Assembly (NCBI RefSeq): GCF_021228795.1
Contig: NZ_CP089309.1
Span: 1,612,001-1,676,000, forward strand
Source: Thiocapsa bogorovii
Lineage (GTDB): Bacteria; Pseudomonadota; Gammaproteobacteria; Chromatiales; Chromatiaceae
Direction of reading: 5' to 3'
DNA length: 64,000 bases
Part shown: one piece after another, positions 1 through 8,136 of the stretch
How positions within the stretch are numbered: position 1 is the stretch's first letter
Layout of the letters: every line of letters starts with the position of its first letter
The notes under the pieces: model-generated
Database searches by the model: none
Told to the model about the DNA's origin: nothing
What the model saw: only the letters and a program-made list of their open reading frames with translations
Translations under genes and position numbers: made by a program

Positions 1-2020
1 TGCGGGTCCCGCCGTCGTTGCTGGAGATGATGGAGCCCTTGGCGGCGAATGCCCGCATGCCTGCAAACTGCTCGTAGAGACCGGTGATCTCGTCCATTAA
101 TGCCTCGATGTGCGACGGATCGATGGTCTCGGCGATGATACGTAGGTTGGTGGGCCGGACCTGCATGTTCAGGTAGGCGAGCGGCGGTACCGAGACCTCG
201 CCGGCCGCGTAGGCGTCGCTCGCGGCGCCGACGTGCGGCAGGAAATGGCCTTCGATCTGTTTGGCGATGGCCTCCATCTCGGACAGGTTGTAGCCGGGCG
301 GTGCATTCATGGAGGCGAAGGTCTTCGGCTCTTCGCCCTCCGGCAGATACTCGGCGGGAGGCGTCAACGCCAGGATGATCCAGAGGCTCAGTCCAACCGT
401 GACCAGGATCGTGAGTACCCGTCGCACGGCACTGCCGACCAGCCAGCGCACGCCACCCACGATGCCTTCTGCCCAGCCGCCGGCCCGACCTCCGAAAGGG
501 GCGTTGCCGGATCCGTCCGCGGCCGTTTCGCGCACACCGAAGCCCATCCGTGCGCTGAGGGTGGGAATCAGCGTGACGGCCACCAGCATCGAGGCCAGGA
601 TGGCCGCGGAGATCGCAATGGCCACATCGGAGTAGAGTTGTCCCGCTTCCTGCTCGATGAAGAGGATGGGCAGGAACACCAGGATGGTGGTCATGGTGGA
701 TGCGAGCACCGCCGGCCAGACCTCCTGGACGCCCTTGAGCGCGGAATCGAACCGGTTCAGCCCCAGACGACGATGACGCTCGATGTTCTCCAGCACCACG
801 ATGCTGTTGTCCACGGTCATCCCGATGGCGAACGCGATGCCGGCCAACGAGATGACGTTGATGGTGCGCCCGGCGATCAGCAGACCCATGAAGGCCGCGA
901 TGGCGCACAAGGGGATGCCGATCACCGCGACCAGCGTGGCCCGGGACGAGCGCAGGAAGAGAAACAACACCAGGGAGGCAAACACCGCACCGATCGCCAG
1001 ATTGTTGCGGACGTTGGCCACCGATGCCTCCACGTAGCGGGCATCGTCGGCGGTGAGGTCGAGCCGCATCCCGGCGGGCTCCAAGACCTCCCGGTTGATG
1101 GCATCGACCTCCTTCAGCATGGCCCGTTTGATGTCGATGACGTTGGAGCCGCTCTCCCGCCTCACCTGCAACCCCAGGACCCGCTGGCCGTTGACGAAGG
1201 ACACGGCGCGAATCCGGGAGTGATCCTGACGCACGCTGGCGACATCCGAGAGCCTGACCACGCTGTCGCCGGTGCGCGACACCACCAGTTGCTCCAGCTC
1301 CTCGAGATCCTCGAACCGTCCCAGGGTGCGCAGCAGGTAGCTGCGCTTCCCCGAATCGATCTCGCCGCCGGACACATCGCGATTCCGGGCCGTGACGGCA
1401 TCCCGCAGGTCCACCAGGCTCAGTCCGCGCTGGGCCAGTTTCAGCTCGTCCACCGTGATCTGGACCTGGCGCTCGGCACCGCCCCCGACCGTGACCTCGG
1501 ACACACCCGGCACGCTCTCCATGCGCGGCCGAACCCGGTCCTCGACAAAGTCACGCATCAGGTCGATGTCCAGCTCCCGAGGGTTGCCCATCAGGGTGGA
1601 GATCCTGAAGTACATGAAGGCATTGGCGGAGAACGACGCCGCGACGATGCGGGGCTCGTCCACGTTGCGGGGGTAATCCGACACCTGGCTGAGGGCGTTG
1701 TTGATCTGGATCAGCGCCTCGGTGATGTCGACACCGAACGGGAATTCCAGCTCGATCTCCGATGCACCGAAGGACGCGGACGAGATCATTCGGGTCAGGT
1801 TGGGCACATTGCGCAGGTAGCGCTCCTGCTCGATGAGGATCTCTTTCTCGATGTCCTGCGGGGTCGCCCCCGGCCATCGGGTCTCAACCGTCACCGTGCG
1901 GGTTTCCAGATCCGGGATCATCTGCACCGGGATGCGCAAGGCCGCGGCGCTGCCCAGAATGGCCAGGATCAGGGTGATCACGGCCACCAGGGTGCCGTGT
2001 CGGATGATGCCGGCGAACAT
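1..2020 (-). CDS. RND family efflux pump permease, C-terminus beyond window edge
   Basis: Inner-membrane proton-driven drug or lipid exporter of the AcrB/MexB superfamily. Only the first ~673 residues are in the window. The protein opens with a transmembrane helix (MFAGIIRHGTLVAVITLIL), followed by porter-domain sequence (TRWPGATPQDIEKEI) and the helix-4 signature GMTVDNSIVVLENI. AcrB has two adjacent aspartates there; this pump has Asp-Asn, which is common in some RND subfamilies. The start codon at 2020-2018 shares one base with the stop of the upstream adaptor gene (TGATG), which indicates translational coupling. The outer-membrane partner is not in view. Substrate cannot be inferred. Confidence 0.93.
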   Translation of the reverse strand, partial: MFAGIIRHGTLVAVITLILAILGSAAALRIPVQMIPDLETRTVTVETRWPGATPQDIEKEILIEQERYLRNVPNLTRMISSASFGASEIELEFPFGVDITEALIQINNALSQVSDYPRNVDEPRIVAASFSANAFMYFRISTLMGNPRELDIDLMRDFVEDRVRPRMESVPGVSEVTVGGGAERQVQITVDELKLAQRGLSLVDLRDAVTARNRDVSGGEIDSGKRSYLLRTLGRFEDLEELEQLVVSRTGDSVVRLSDVASVRQDHSRIRAVSFVNGQRVLGLQVRRESGSNVIDIKRAMLKEVDAINREVLEPAGMRLDLTADDARYVEASVANVRNNLAIGAVFASLVLFLFLRSSRATLVAVIGIPLCAIAAFMGLLIAGRTINVISLAGIAFAIGMTVDNSIVVLENIERHRRLGLNRFDSALKGVQEVWPAVLASTMTTILVFLPILFIEQEAGQLYSDVAIAISAAILASMLVAVTLIPTLSARMGFGVRETAADGSGNAPFGGRAGGWAEGIVGGVRWLVGSAVRRVLTILVTVGLSLWIILALTPPAEYLPEGEEPKTFASMNAPPGYNLSEMEAIAKQIEGHFLPHVGAASDAYAAGEVSVPPLAYLNMQVRPTNLRIIAETIDPSHIEALMDEITGLYEQFAGMRAFAAKGSIISSNDGGTR

Positions 2021-3099
2021 CAGCGCGCCGTCCGCTCCGCGATCCGCACCGTCATGCCGTGTTCCAGGGATTCATTGCCTCGCACGACGACCTGCTCATG
2101 GCCTTCCAGTCCTTCGACAACGACGACGCGGTCGCGGAAGCCGGTGCCGGTGGCGACGCGTTTCTCCCGGACCGCGTAAAGCCCCCCGTCCGTCGGCTCG
2201 GCGATCCAGACGGTGACACGACCGTCCGGATAGCGATTGATCGCATCGCGGGACACGGTCAATCCCTGCTTCCCCGTCGAGATCCGCAGCACCGCCTCGA
2301 CGGCCATGCCGGGCAACGCGGCAAAGCCCTCGGGGGCGATCGCACGCAGCAGGAAGGTTCTGGATTGCGATTCACCGACCGGGACCAGGGCATCGATCTC
2401 GGCCGCCATCGAGTCACCTTCGGGACCGGCGCCGCCGATCAGCAATTCTGAGTCTTCGCCGATCCGCCGATAGGCCTCCTGAGGCACCTGAAAATCCAGC
2501 CTCAGATGGTCGGTGTCCACGAGCATCAGCAAGGCATCCCCCGGCGTGACCCACTCGCCCAGTTCGCTGGACCGCTCGCTGACGACACCGTCGAACGGCG
2601 CCTCCACGCGATGCCGGCGCAACACCACCTCTCGGTGTGCCTCGGCGGCCTGCAGCCGGGCAAGCGCGGCCTGCGCGGCGGCAACATCGGTCTCCCGAGT
2701 GCTGACCTCGGTCGCGGCAATGTTCCCGCGCCCCAGCGACCGGGCCTCGTCCAGTCGACGGCGGGCCTCCTCGAGCCGCGCCCTCGCCTCCTCCGTTTCG
2801 GCGCGGGCACCGGCGAGCTCGAACGTCGCCTGCTCATCGTCCAGCCCGATCAGCAGGTCGCCTTGCGTGACCTTCCCGCCCGTCTCGACCGCGACCTTGT
2901 TCACGAGACCGGCAACCGCCGTGGACAAGCGCGAGCTTCGCAACGCGTTCACGGTTCCGGTGAGCCGGACCTCCTCGACGATCTCGCTGGTTTCCACGGC
3001 CGCCAGTTGGACACCGGGCGGGTCCTGACCCCAGGCCGGGGTTGTCAGCGCGCAGAACAAGCAGAGCTGCAGACGATGGCGCCATCGGTGCTGACGCAT
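2020..3099 (-). CDS. RND efflux periplasmic adaptor (membrane fusion protein)
   Basis: 359-residue HlyD/AcrA-type adaptor that links the inner-membrane pump to an outer-membrane channel. A signal peptide at residues 8-24 ends near TPAWG. A lipoyl half-motif follows (VAVETGGKVTQGDLL), then an Ala/Glu/Arg-rich coiled-coil hairpin at residues ~85-150, the second lipoyl half (VEAPFDGVVSERSSELGEWV), and beta-barrel and membrane-proximal domains. It is the first gene of a two-gene operon with the pump and overlaps it by one base. No lipobox cysteine is present, so it is probably a soluble periplasmic protein rather than a lipoprotein. Confidence 0.93.
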   Translation of the reverse strand: MRQHRWRHRLQLCLFCALTTPAWGQDPPGVQLAAVETSEIVEEVRLTGTVNALRSSRLSTAVAGLVNKVAVETGGKVTQGDLLIGLDDEQATFELAGARAETEEARARLEEARRRLDEARSLGRGNIAATEVSTRETDVAAAQAALARLQAAEAHREVVLRRHRVEAPFDGVVSERSSELGEWVTPGDALLMLVDTDHLRLDFQVPQEAYRRIGEDSELLIGGAGPEGDSMAAEIDALVPVGESQSRTFLLRAIAPEGFAALPGMAVEAVLRISTGKQGLTVSRDAINRYPDGRVTVWIAEPTDGGLYAVREKRVATGTGFRDRVVVVEGLEGHEQVVVRGNESLEHGMTVRIAERTAR

Positions 3100-3331
3100 T
3101 CAGTGTCCTCTCGTTTTCATCGGGAACAAGGCTGAATCCTGCCGGCTCATCGTTCTGTCCCCAGAGTTTGGGTCGGGCCGGAATGCATAAAACCGTGTGG
3201 CAAAGCGCTCGACGCCGACCTGCCCGGGCACGCGAAACCCGGACCTGCGCCGAACCCGTCATGATGCCGGCCTGGCCGAGGCCCTGTGGCCGGGCAATGC
3301 GCTTCATGCGGTTCCGCCCGAGATCGTCAAA

Positions 3332-3658
3332 ACTGGCGCGCAGGACCTCGGGTACGGTAATCCCGGTGACCGCACAGGCGCGTCCCCGGTAGGCCATCGT
3401 GGCTTGGCGGAAGGTCTGCTGACCGACACGCTGACGCACCAGACGCTCCACCTCCGTCCCGCGAATCAGGTCCGGAGGGGGAGCCGCCAAAGCCTCCTCG
3501 ACCTCAGTCTCGAAGTCCAGTTCCGCCTGATTCGGTAGGGCGCGAGCCAATGCTGCGGCACGTCTCAGGAATCGCACCAGGTCGTCCTGGCCGCCGGCCA
3601 CGAATGCGTGGCCGCGCCGCACGGCCTCGGGGAAGCTGCGGGCCAGCTCCGCTTCCAA
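3332..3658 (-). pseudogene. HNH endonuclease remnant
   Basis: About 109 residues resemble the region just before the HNH core of restriction-like HNH endonucleases: RQRVGQQTFRQATMAY followed by CAVTGITVPEVLRAS. In intact relatives this is followed at once by a HIKPW-type catalytic segment. Here the frame changes to unrelated sequence (FDDLGRNRMKRIA) and reads on into the efflux operon, so the catalytic histidines are missing. The open frame continues to 2834 but that part is a shadow of the adaptor gene. Family membership is from recognised motifs; loss of function is inferred. Confidence 0.55.
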
Positions 3659-3767
3659 GCGCCAGGAGACCGAAGGGGCAAACTGGCCCTGTCACGTTTC
3701 CTGTAGGTCAGGACAAGGCGCGCCGACGAGGCGTAGCGGCGCCTGCGGCGAAGAGGCGCAACGCCGC

Positions 3768-4187
3768 TCATGCCCATGTCAGAAAAGCCGCCGGGCTGAC
3801 AATACGAATACCGTGGAATGGGTCCAGGACCAGTAGATCCTGATTGCCGGTGACGATGGCCGTCGCTTCACCGTTCAGTGCCACATCCAGAAACGTGTCG
3901 TCTTTCGGGTCGCGACAGGCCTGGACTTTGCCTACGATCGGGACGATACGCGCCACGCCGCCGAGTCGCTCAATGAATCGCACCCGATCCGCGCGCGTCA
4001 CATAGGGGTCGAACTTGGAGCGACTCAGGACCTCGACCAATTCGCTCAGGGTCTCTTCGGACACCAGCAGTACGCCGCGCGCCAAGGCATGATCGACGGC
4101 TTGCGCAGCCACGCCGCCGGGACAGAGCAAGCGACTGATCAGGGCATTCGTGTCCAGCACCCAGAGCGATTGCTCAATCATCCGCAA
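3768..4187 (-). CDS. PIN-domain toxin, type II toxin-antitoxin system
   Basis: 139 residues, full length for the PIN_3-type 'putative toxin component' family, which are Mg-dependent RNases. The acidic PIN residues are visible: LDTNALIS near the N-terminus, SEETLSELVEV, DPKDDTFLDVAL in the middle and VTGNQDLL near the end. The start overlaps the upstream antitoxin gene by 14 bases, the usual toxin-antitoxin layout with the antitoxin first. Target RNA is unknown. All expected catalytic residues are present, so it may be active. Confidence 0.9.
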   Translation of the reverse strand: MRMIEQSLWVLDTNALISRLLCPGGVAAQAVDHALARGVLLVSEETLSELVEVLSRSKFDPYVTRADRVRFIERLGGVARIVPIVGKVQACRDPKDDTFLDVALNGEATAIVTGNQDLLVLDPFHGIRIVSPAAFLTWA

Positions 4188-4422
4188 GGAGCTCGGCGAG
4201 CTTGGCCTCGTTCATGCCGACGTCTTTGGCCGAGGCCCCGACCTGATCGCAGAACCGTTGGAACTCGGCGACGTTGAGTCGGACAAGACGCTCGTATTCC
4301 TGCATCGACAACACAACGGCGACCGCACGCTTCTGGCGCTCGATCACGATCGGCTCCCTGGCCGCAGCCTCGATGACGCTTGCCAGCCCTTGCTTCGCTT
4401 CGCTTGCAGTCACGGTGCGCAT
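4174..4422 (-). CDS. Phd/YefM-type antitoxin
   Basis: 82-residue antitoxin with the Phd/YefM N-terminal DNA-binding fold (TVTASEAKQGLASVIEAA) followed by EPIVIERQKRAVAVVLS, and a C-terminal helix (NEAKLAELLADD) expected to wrap around the PIN toxin. It is first in the operon and overlaps the toxin gene by 14 bases. An inverted repeat lies 14 bases upstream of the start codon, so the operon is probably self-repressed by the antitoxin-toxin complex. Confidence 0.9.
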   Translation of the reverse strand: MRTVTASEAKQGLASVIEAAAREPIVIERQKRAVAVVLSMQEYERLVRLNVAEFQRFCDQVGASAKDVGMNEAKLAELLADD

Positions 4423-4435
4423 CGTCGATCTCCAA

Positions 4436-4463
4436 AATGTACATAGTGTCTAAATTGTACATT
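4436..4463. promoter_or_regulatory. Inverted-repeat operator candidate for the PIN/Phd operon
   Basis: Two perfect 8-bp arms, AATGTACA at 4436-4443 and TGTACATT at 4456-4463, are separated by 12 bp, so their centres are 20 bp apart, about two helical turns. The site sits 14 bp upstream of the antitoxin start codon in an AT-rich stretch inside GC-rich DNA. Position and symmetry suggest the autoregulatory operator; binding is inferred. Confidence 0.5.
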
Positions 4464-4544
4464 AATGCAGAAGAATAGCGACTCGTGAGTGCCACTTTGT
4501 CTCGATGACGATTCGCCATTCACCACTCGCCACTCCTGCCCCCG

Positions 4545-4693
4545 TCAAAGCTCGTCCGGCAGCAACACATAGACGCCGATCACGTCCACCGGCAAGCAGG
4601 CACTGACGCTGTACTGGCCGACATCGCGGGCGGCCTCGCGCACGCGGCGATGGTCTTCGAGCAGCGCGTCGGCTCGCGTCTCGGCGAGGATTC
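4545..4693 (-). pseudogene. C-terminal tail of an SNF2/DEAD-type helicase (fragment)
   Basis: A short open segment ending at a TGA (4547-4545) reads ILAETRADALLEDHRRVREA then DVGQYSVSACLPVDVIGVYV and LLPDEL. The LPVDVIGVYVLLP ending resembles the extreme C-terminus of large SNF2/DEAD-box helicases. Nothing upstream in this frame continues the helicase. Instead the sequence joins the end of the VapB-like antitoxin at about 4691. I read it as the last ~48 codons of a deleted helicase gene. The family assignment is from memory of that motif. Confidence 0.4.
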
Positions 4694-4927
4694 GGGGAGT
4701 CCTGCCTCGTCCCAAGGGAGGGGATCGACGGCGTCTGCTCGGTCCGGGATGCGATCGAGCTGCACCAGCAGCGCACGCGTGCAGGCGGCTGGCTCGGCGG
4801 CGCCCTCGAGCTCTCTCAGCAGTTGATCGACCGCGCGCTCCACGGCAGCCGTCTTGCTCAAACCGGTCACTCGGGCGAGCCGCTCGACCTTGCCGACGAC
4901 GGCGGGATTGGCGATCTGCAGCGGCAT
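4580..4927 (-). CDS. VapB-like antitoxin (Rv0623 type) with altered C-terminus
   Basis: From the ATG at 4927 the protein reads MPLQIANPAVVGKVERLARV then TGLSKTAAVERAVDQLL and ends its family-like part at DPLPWDEAGLPE, about 79 residues, which is the normal length and ending for Rv0623-type VapB antitoxins. The frame then runs ~36 codons further, through the antisense of nothing recognisable, to 4580. No VapC toxin follows. The helicase tail begins in another frame at the same point, so a deletion probably removed the antitoxin stop and the toxin. The longer frame from 5014 is less likely because the antitoxin homology starts at 4927. Confidence 0.6.
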   Translation of the reverse strand: MPLQIANPAVVGKVERLARVTGLSKTAAVERAVDQLLRELEGAAEPAACTRALLVQLDRIPDRADAVDPLPWDEAGLPESSPRREPTRCSKTIAACARPPAMSASTASVPACRWT

Positions 4928-5015
4928 GGAGAGATCCTCGATATTGAAATCAACACCGTCGATACAGGCCTGCCTGCCGGTCATCACAAATGGACCGTCG
5001 ATTCGGCTCCTCAAC

Positions 5016-5111
5016 CTAGATCCGGCAGTTGACCGCTTCGTGCTTCATGCAATGCCTTGACGCGGTTGACGATCTTGGAGATCTGACGCCTCACCCGCAG
5101 GGTGACGGCCG
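5016..5111 (+). repeat. Dispersed ~110-bp repeat, copy A (one end)
   Basis: Begins CTAGATCCGGCAGTTG and continues through a central block around 5056-5088 that is nearly identical, in reverse orientation, to copy B at 28617-28726. Copy A lacks the second terminal inverted repeat, so it is a truncated copy. It lies between the VapB remnant and the 3' end of the mscS-like gene. Confidence 0.7.
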
Positions 5112-5346
5112 CTACGAGTTCGAGAGCATCACACCGTCTATCCGGGCGGACTTGCCGACGGCGCCGCGCTCGGAGAGTTGGATGAGTAGCTGGAATGTCA
5201 CTGGGACCGAGCCGCTTGCGCTTCGATCGATATCCAAGGACCACCCGTTGAGGATGCTACCTTGCGCCGCTACAGCGTCCCCGAGCGCAGACGAACGTGT
5301 CCCGTTGCCCCGACCATCGCCTCCATGTCACCACTGAAAGAGATGC

Positions 5347-7173
5347 TTAGCGCTCCTCGCACGGCGGCGTAAAGAGACCCAAGCCGCGCGGCCGGGCATC
5401 GTTGCCTTGCGTGCCGAAGTTGCGCGCGACCGCCGAGAGCTCCTTCGGCTCCTGCGCCGGTCGCGCTTGATGCGGCTGTCCCGGCATGCTCTCCACCTCG
5501 ATCGTCTGGGTCGGAAACGCAAAGTCGACGCCCAGCCGCTCCGCAAGCCGCATGATCTCGATGAACACCCGCTGCCGTTCCACGAGCTCCGCGGACCAGT
5601 CCGGGACCTGCAGAAAAAAGTACAGCAAGACATCCAGCCCGTGAGGGCCGAAGTCGTGCATGACGACGTGAAAATAGTCTTTGCGTGTGGCTGGATTGGC
5701 CTTGATGATCTCCTTGATCCCCTCGAGAAAGGCCTCGATCCGCTCCGGCCCGGTGTCGTAACGAATATTCAGCTTCGTCGAGACACGGCGATAGGCCCGC
5801 TCGCCCATGTTGTCGATCGCCGTATTGACCGTGACCGAATTCGGCACCGACAGCAAGGAATCGTAGAAGGTCCGTATACGGGTGCTTCGAAAGCCGATGT
5901 CTTCGACCGTGCCTTCCTTGCCGTCCATCTTGATCCAATCGCCGATCCGGAAGGGGCGATCGAGCATGATCGCCAACGAGCCGAGGAGATTCGCCAGGGT
6001 CTCGCGAGCGGCCAGTGCGACCGCCAAGCCGCCGACCCCGAGACCGGTAATCACCGAATACGCCGGCAGGCCGATCCGCTGCGCCCCGTCCACCACCAGT
6101 GCCGCAATCGCGACGAAGGCCAGCAATTTGAAGCCGAGCCGCAGCAGCTGGCTGTCGATGCCCCGGGGACGTAAGCGCCGCGAGCGAATCACCAGCTCCG
6201 GGATCTGATTGAGGATCAAGACCGCAAGCCAGCCCAGCAGCGCGTACTCCAAGATGACGAAGAACTGCTTGTCCAGGATCAGCATCCGTCCGGTGAAGTT
6301 GACGACCTCGTTGATGAAGTACTTCATCACCTGCAACAAGGCGACACCGAACAGGAGCGCCATGACGGTCCCCCTGCGCGAGATCCGATCGTGCTCGCGA
6401 CGGCGCTTGTCGGCGCGTCGGCCGGCGCGATAGGCAACCACGCCCAAGGCGAAACCCGACAGGAGTACGGACACTCCGGCGATCCACTGCCAGGCCGTCT
6501 GGCCCAACACCTGAACCCCCAGCCACGACGGCAACCCGGCTCCCCAGGAGAGGCTTAATCCGGCTCCCGGGGTCAGGCTGTAGGCACCGTAGAGTCCAGG
6601 CGTTGCACCCGGCTGATAGGGCAGCTCGGAGACCCGCTCGTAGAACGACTCCGCCAGATCCACGGTTGTGGGGCTGAAAAGCCATTCCCCGGTCCGAGGT
6701 CCTTCTTGAACCTCGGCGATGGTGATCTCGGTAGAGGGAATGCGCCACTTCGAGAGCTCGTCGATCGCGACACGTTCGGCGTCCGGAATCTCCTCGTACG
6801 GCGGAAGACCGACACGGTCGATCGTCTCCTTGATCAGCAGCGCCGCCTCGAGACCGATATCCGCGGCGAACTCGGCGGGCACCTCGCTCAGATCGAGCGT
6901 ACGGCGGGCACGCCGAAGGGGTGCGAGGGTATCCTCGCGGGATCGCTCGGGATCCTTCGCGATCTCGTACGCCTCCTCGAGGTTGCGGATCAGGCTCCGT
7001 GCAGTGGCTTGCGGACTGGAGGTATCCGGCGGCCGAAGCGGGTTGGCCAAGGGCTCGATGGCCAGGGGCGCAGCGAAGACGGTTGCAACCGGAAGCCACA
7101 GCAGAATCAGGGAGACCGTCATCGGAACCGGGATCCTCGAGCGGCGGAAGAGTCTCCGGAAGCAAGCGAACAT
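5347..7173 (-). CDS. MscS-family mechanosensitive ion channel
   Basis: 608 residues from the ATG at 7173, where a signal-peptide-like helix (MTVSLILLWLPVATVFA) starts soon after. A periplasmic domain of about 180 residues precedes four to five membrane helices. The conserved pore helix and beta domain follow: GLGVGGLAVALAARETL, LLGSLAIMLDRPFRIGDWI and the VEDIGFRSTRIRTF segment. The C-terminal alpha/beta domain is present. It is larger than E. coli MscS (286 residues) and matches the YbdG/YnaI-like extended forms. Such channels release solutes on hypo-osmotic shock. The frame is open upstream to 7413, but those 80 residues lack a plausible signal. Confidence 0.92.
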   Translation of the reverse strand: MFACFRRLFRRSRIPVPMTVSLILLWLPVATVFAAPLAIEPLANPLRPPDTSSPQATARSLIRNLEEAYEIAKDPERSREDTLAPLRRARRTLDLSEVPAEFAADIGLEAALLIKETIDRVGLPPYEEIPDAERVAIDELSKWRIPSTEITIAEVQEGPRTGEWLFSPTTVDLAESFYERVSELPYQPGATPGLYGAYSLTPGAGLSLSWGAGLPSWLGVQVLGQTAWQWIAGVSVLLSGFALGVVAYRAGRRADKRRREHDRISRRGTVMALLFGVALLQVMKYFINEVVNFTGRMLILDKQFFVILEYALLGWLAVLILNQIPELVIRSRRLRPRGIDSQLLRLGFKLLAFVAIAALVVDGAQRIGLPAYSVITGLGVGGLAVALAARETLANLLGSLAIMLDRPFRIGDWIKMDGKEGTVEDIGFRSTRIRTFYDSLLSVPNSVTVNTAIDNMGERAYRRVSTKLNIRYDTGPERIEAFLEGIKEIIKANPATRKDYFHVVMHDFGPHGLDVLLYFFLQVPDWSAELVERQRVFIEIMRLAERLGVDFAFPTQTIEVESMPGQPHQARPAQEPKELSAVARNFGTQGNDARPRGLGLFTPPCEER

Positions 7174-7662
7174 AGACGATGCCAGAGTGACCAATGCTTC
7201 GGGGCAGAATACAGAGAATCGCCGACGAAGATAAGAACGGCACCCGTCGTCCCACCACTGCCTCGTCGTTCCGGCCTCGACATCCCTCGGCATCCTCCCG
7301 GTCCTGATCTGACCCCGCCAGGGCACGCAGCATCGAACATTTCCGGATGCGCGCACCCATCCGCGACGGTCGGCGCCTCGGTCGCAAACCATGACGCTCA
7401 TCAATTCTCGCAACCCGCACCGCGTCTACACTCGAACGCGTCCTTGCGGTTTCATGGAGAACGTCCCCGACGATGGAAGACGGCAGCGTTCAAATCAGCG
7501 ACATCATGCATCGCGGCGGTCGGACCACGCGCCGCAAGGTCGTCCGGGCGGCTGGAGCCGCGGCAGCCAAGAACGAGGCCGAGCGCCCAGCCGGTCGCTA
7601 TCCAGTCGGACGCGTCGTCGGCATCGGCAAACCCTGATCGCCACCATCGAGAACGGACGCTC
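7174..7662. other. Intergenic region, no gene recognised
   Basis: 489 bp between the divergent starts of the MscS channel and the helicase remnant. Long frames cross it on both strands but have no family resemblance and no plausible starts. It presumably holds the channel promoter. Confidence 0.5.
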
Positions 7663-7989
7663 ATGGCCAGAATCCTCCCCTCCGACATCAGCCCCTTGGC
7701 GCTCGCGGGCGCGCATTCGGGAGAGTTGGAGACCCTGGCGCTGCTCGAGGCGCAACTCGGCCCCGACTACGGCGTCCGCAATCTCAACGCGGCCGGCCTG
7801 GACCAAAGTCGCATCCTCGATGCCGCTGCCACCGACGGACTGGCCCGACGAATCGAACGGATCCTCGGCCCCGGCGAACCCGATTCCGCCCGACGCACCT
7901 TGGTCGAAGACTCCTTCTGCCAGACCTTCGAGGTCGTCCCGCAGATTCACGCCTACCGCCGGGCCCAAGGGAGCAGAAAAACGTGGTCT
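7663..7989 (+). pseudogene. NERD-type helicase remnant, internally deleted
   Basis: The start MARILPSDISPLALAGAHSG resembles the N-terminus of NERD-domain/UvrD-like helicases. A jump follows LGPDYGVRNLNAAGLDQSRI to a later segment of such proteins (LARRIERILGPGEPDSARRT then FCQTFEVVPQIHAYRRAQGS). The NERD nuclease core and the helicase motifs are both absent, and resemblance stops at about 7974. The group II intron begins about 15 bp later. The open frame runs to 8028 inside the intron. The family call rests on recognised sequence style and is moderate. Confidence 0.45.
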
Positions 7990-8136
7990 GTGATGCGCCA
8001 GGACAAACTGGCAAGAGGTAGTCGATGAAAGTTCGATACGAAATAGAAAGGGCGATTCGTTTCGGCCCCGAGTCATGGGGGATATGCCGTGAGGCGTAGC
8101 TCCAAGCGTTGACAGGGGAAACCGGCAGGCCAGCCA

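Noticed and set aside
233-2179. 648-codon plus-strand frame over the RND pump gene
   Set aside because: It is the antisense shadow of the pump: the minus strand encodes clear RND motifs in every part, while this frame is Gln/His/Arg/Gly-rich without any family resemblance.
5270-7420. 716-codon minus-strand frame overlapping the MscS gene
   Set aside because: Shifted frame of the same strand; the MscS family motifs are in the other frame (5347-7173).
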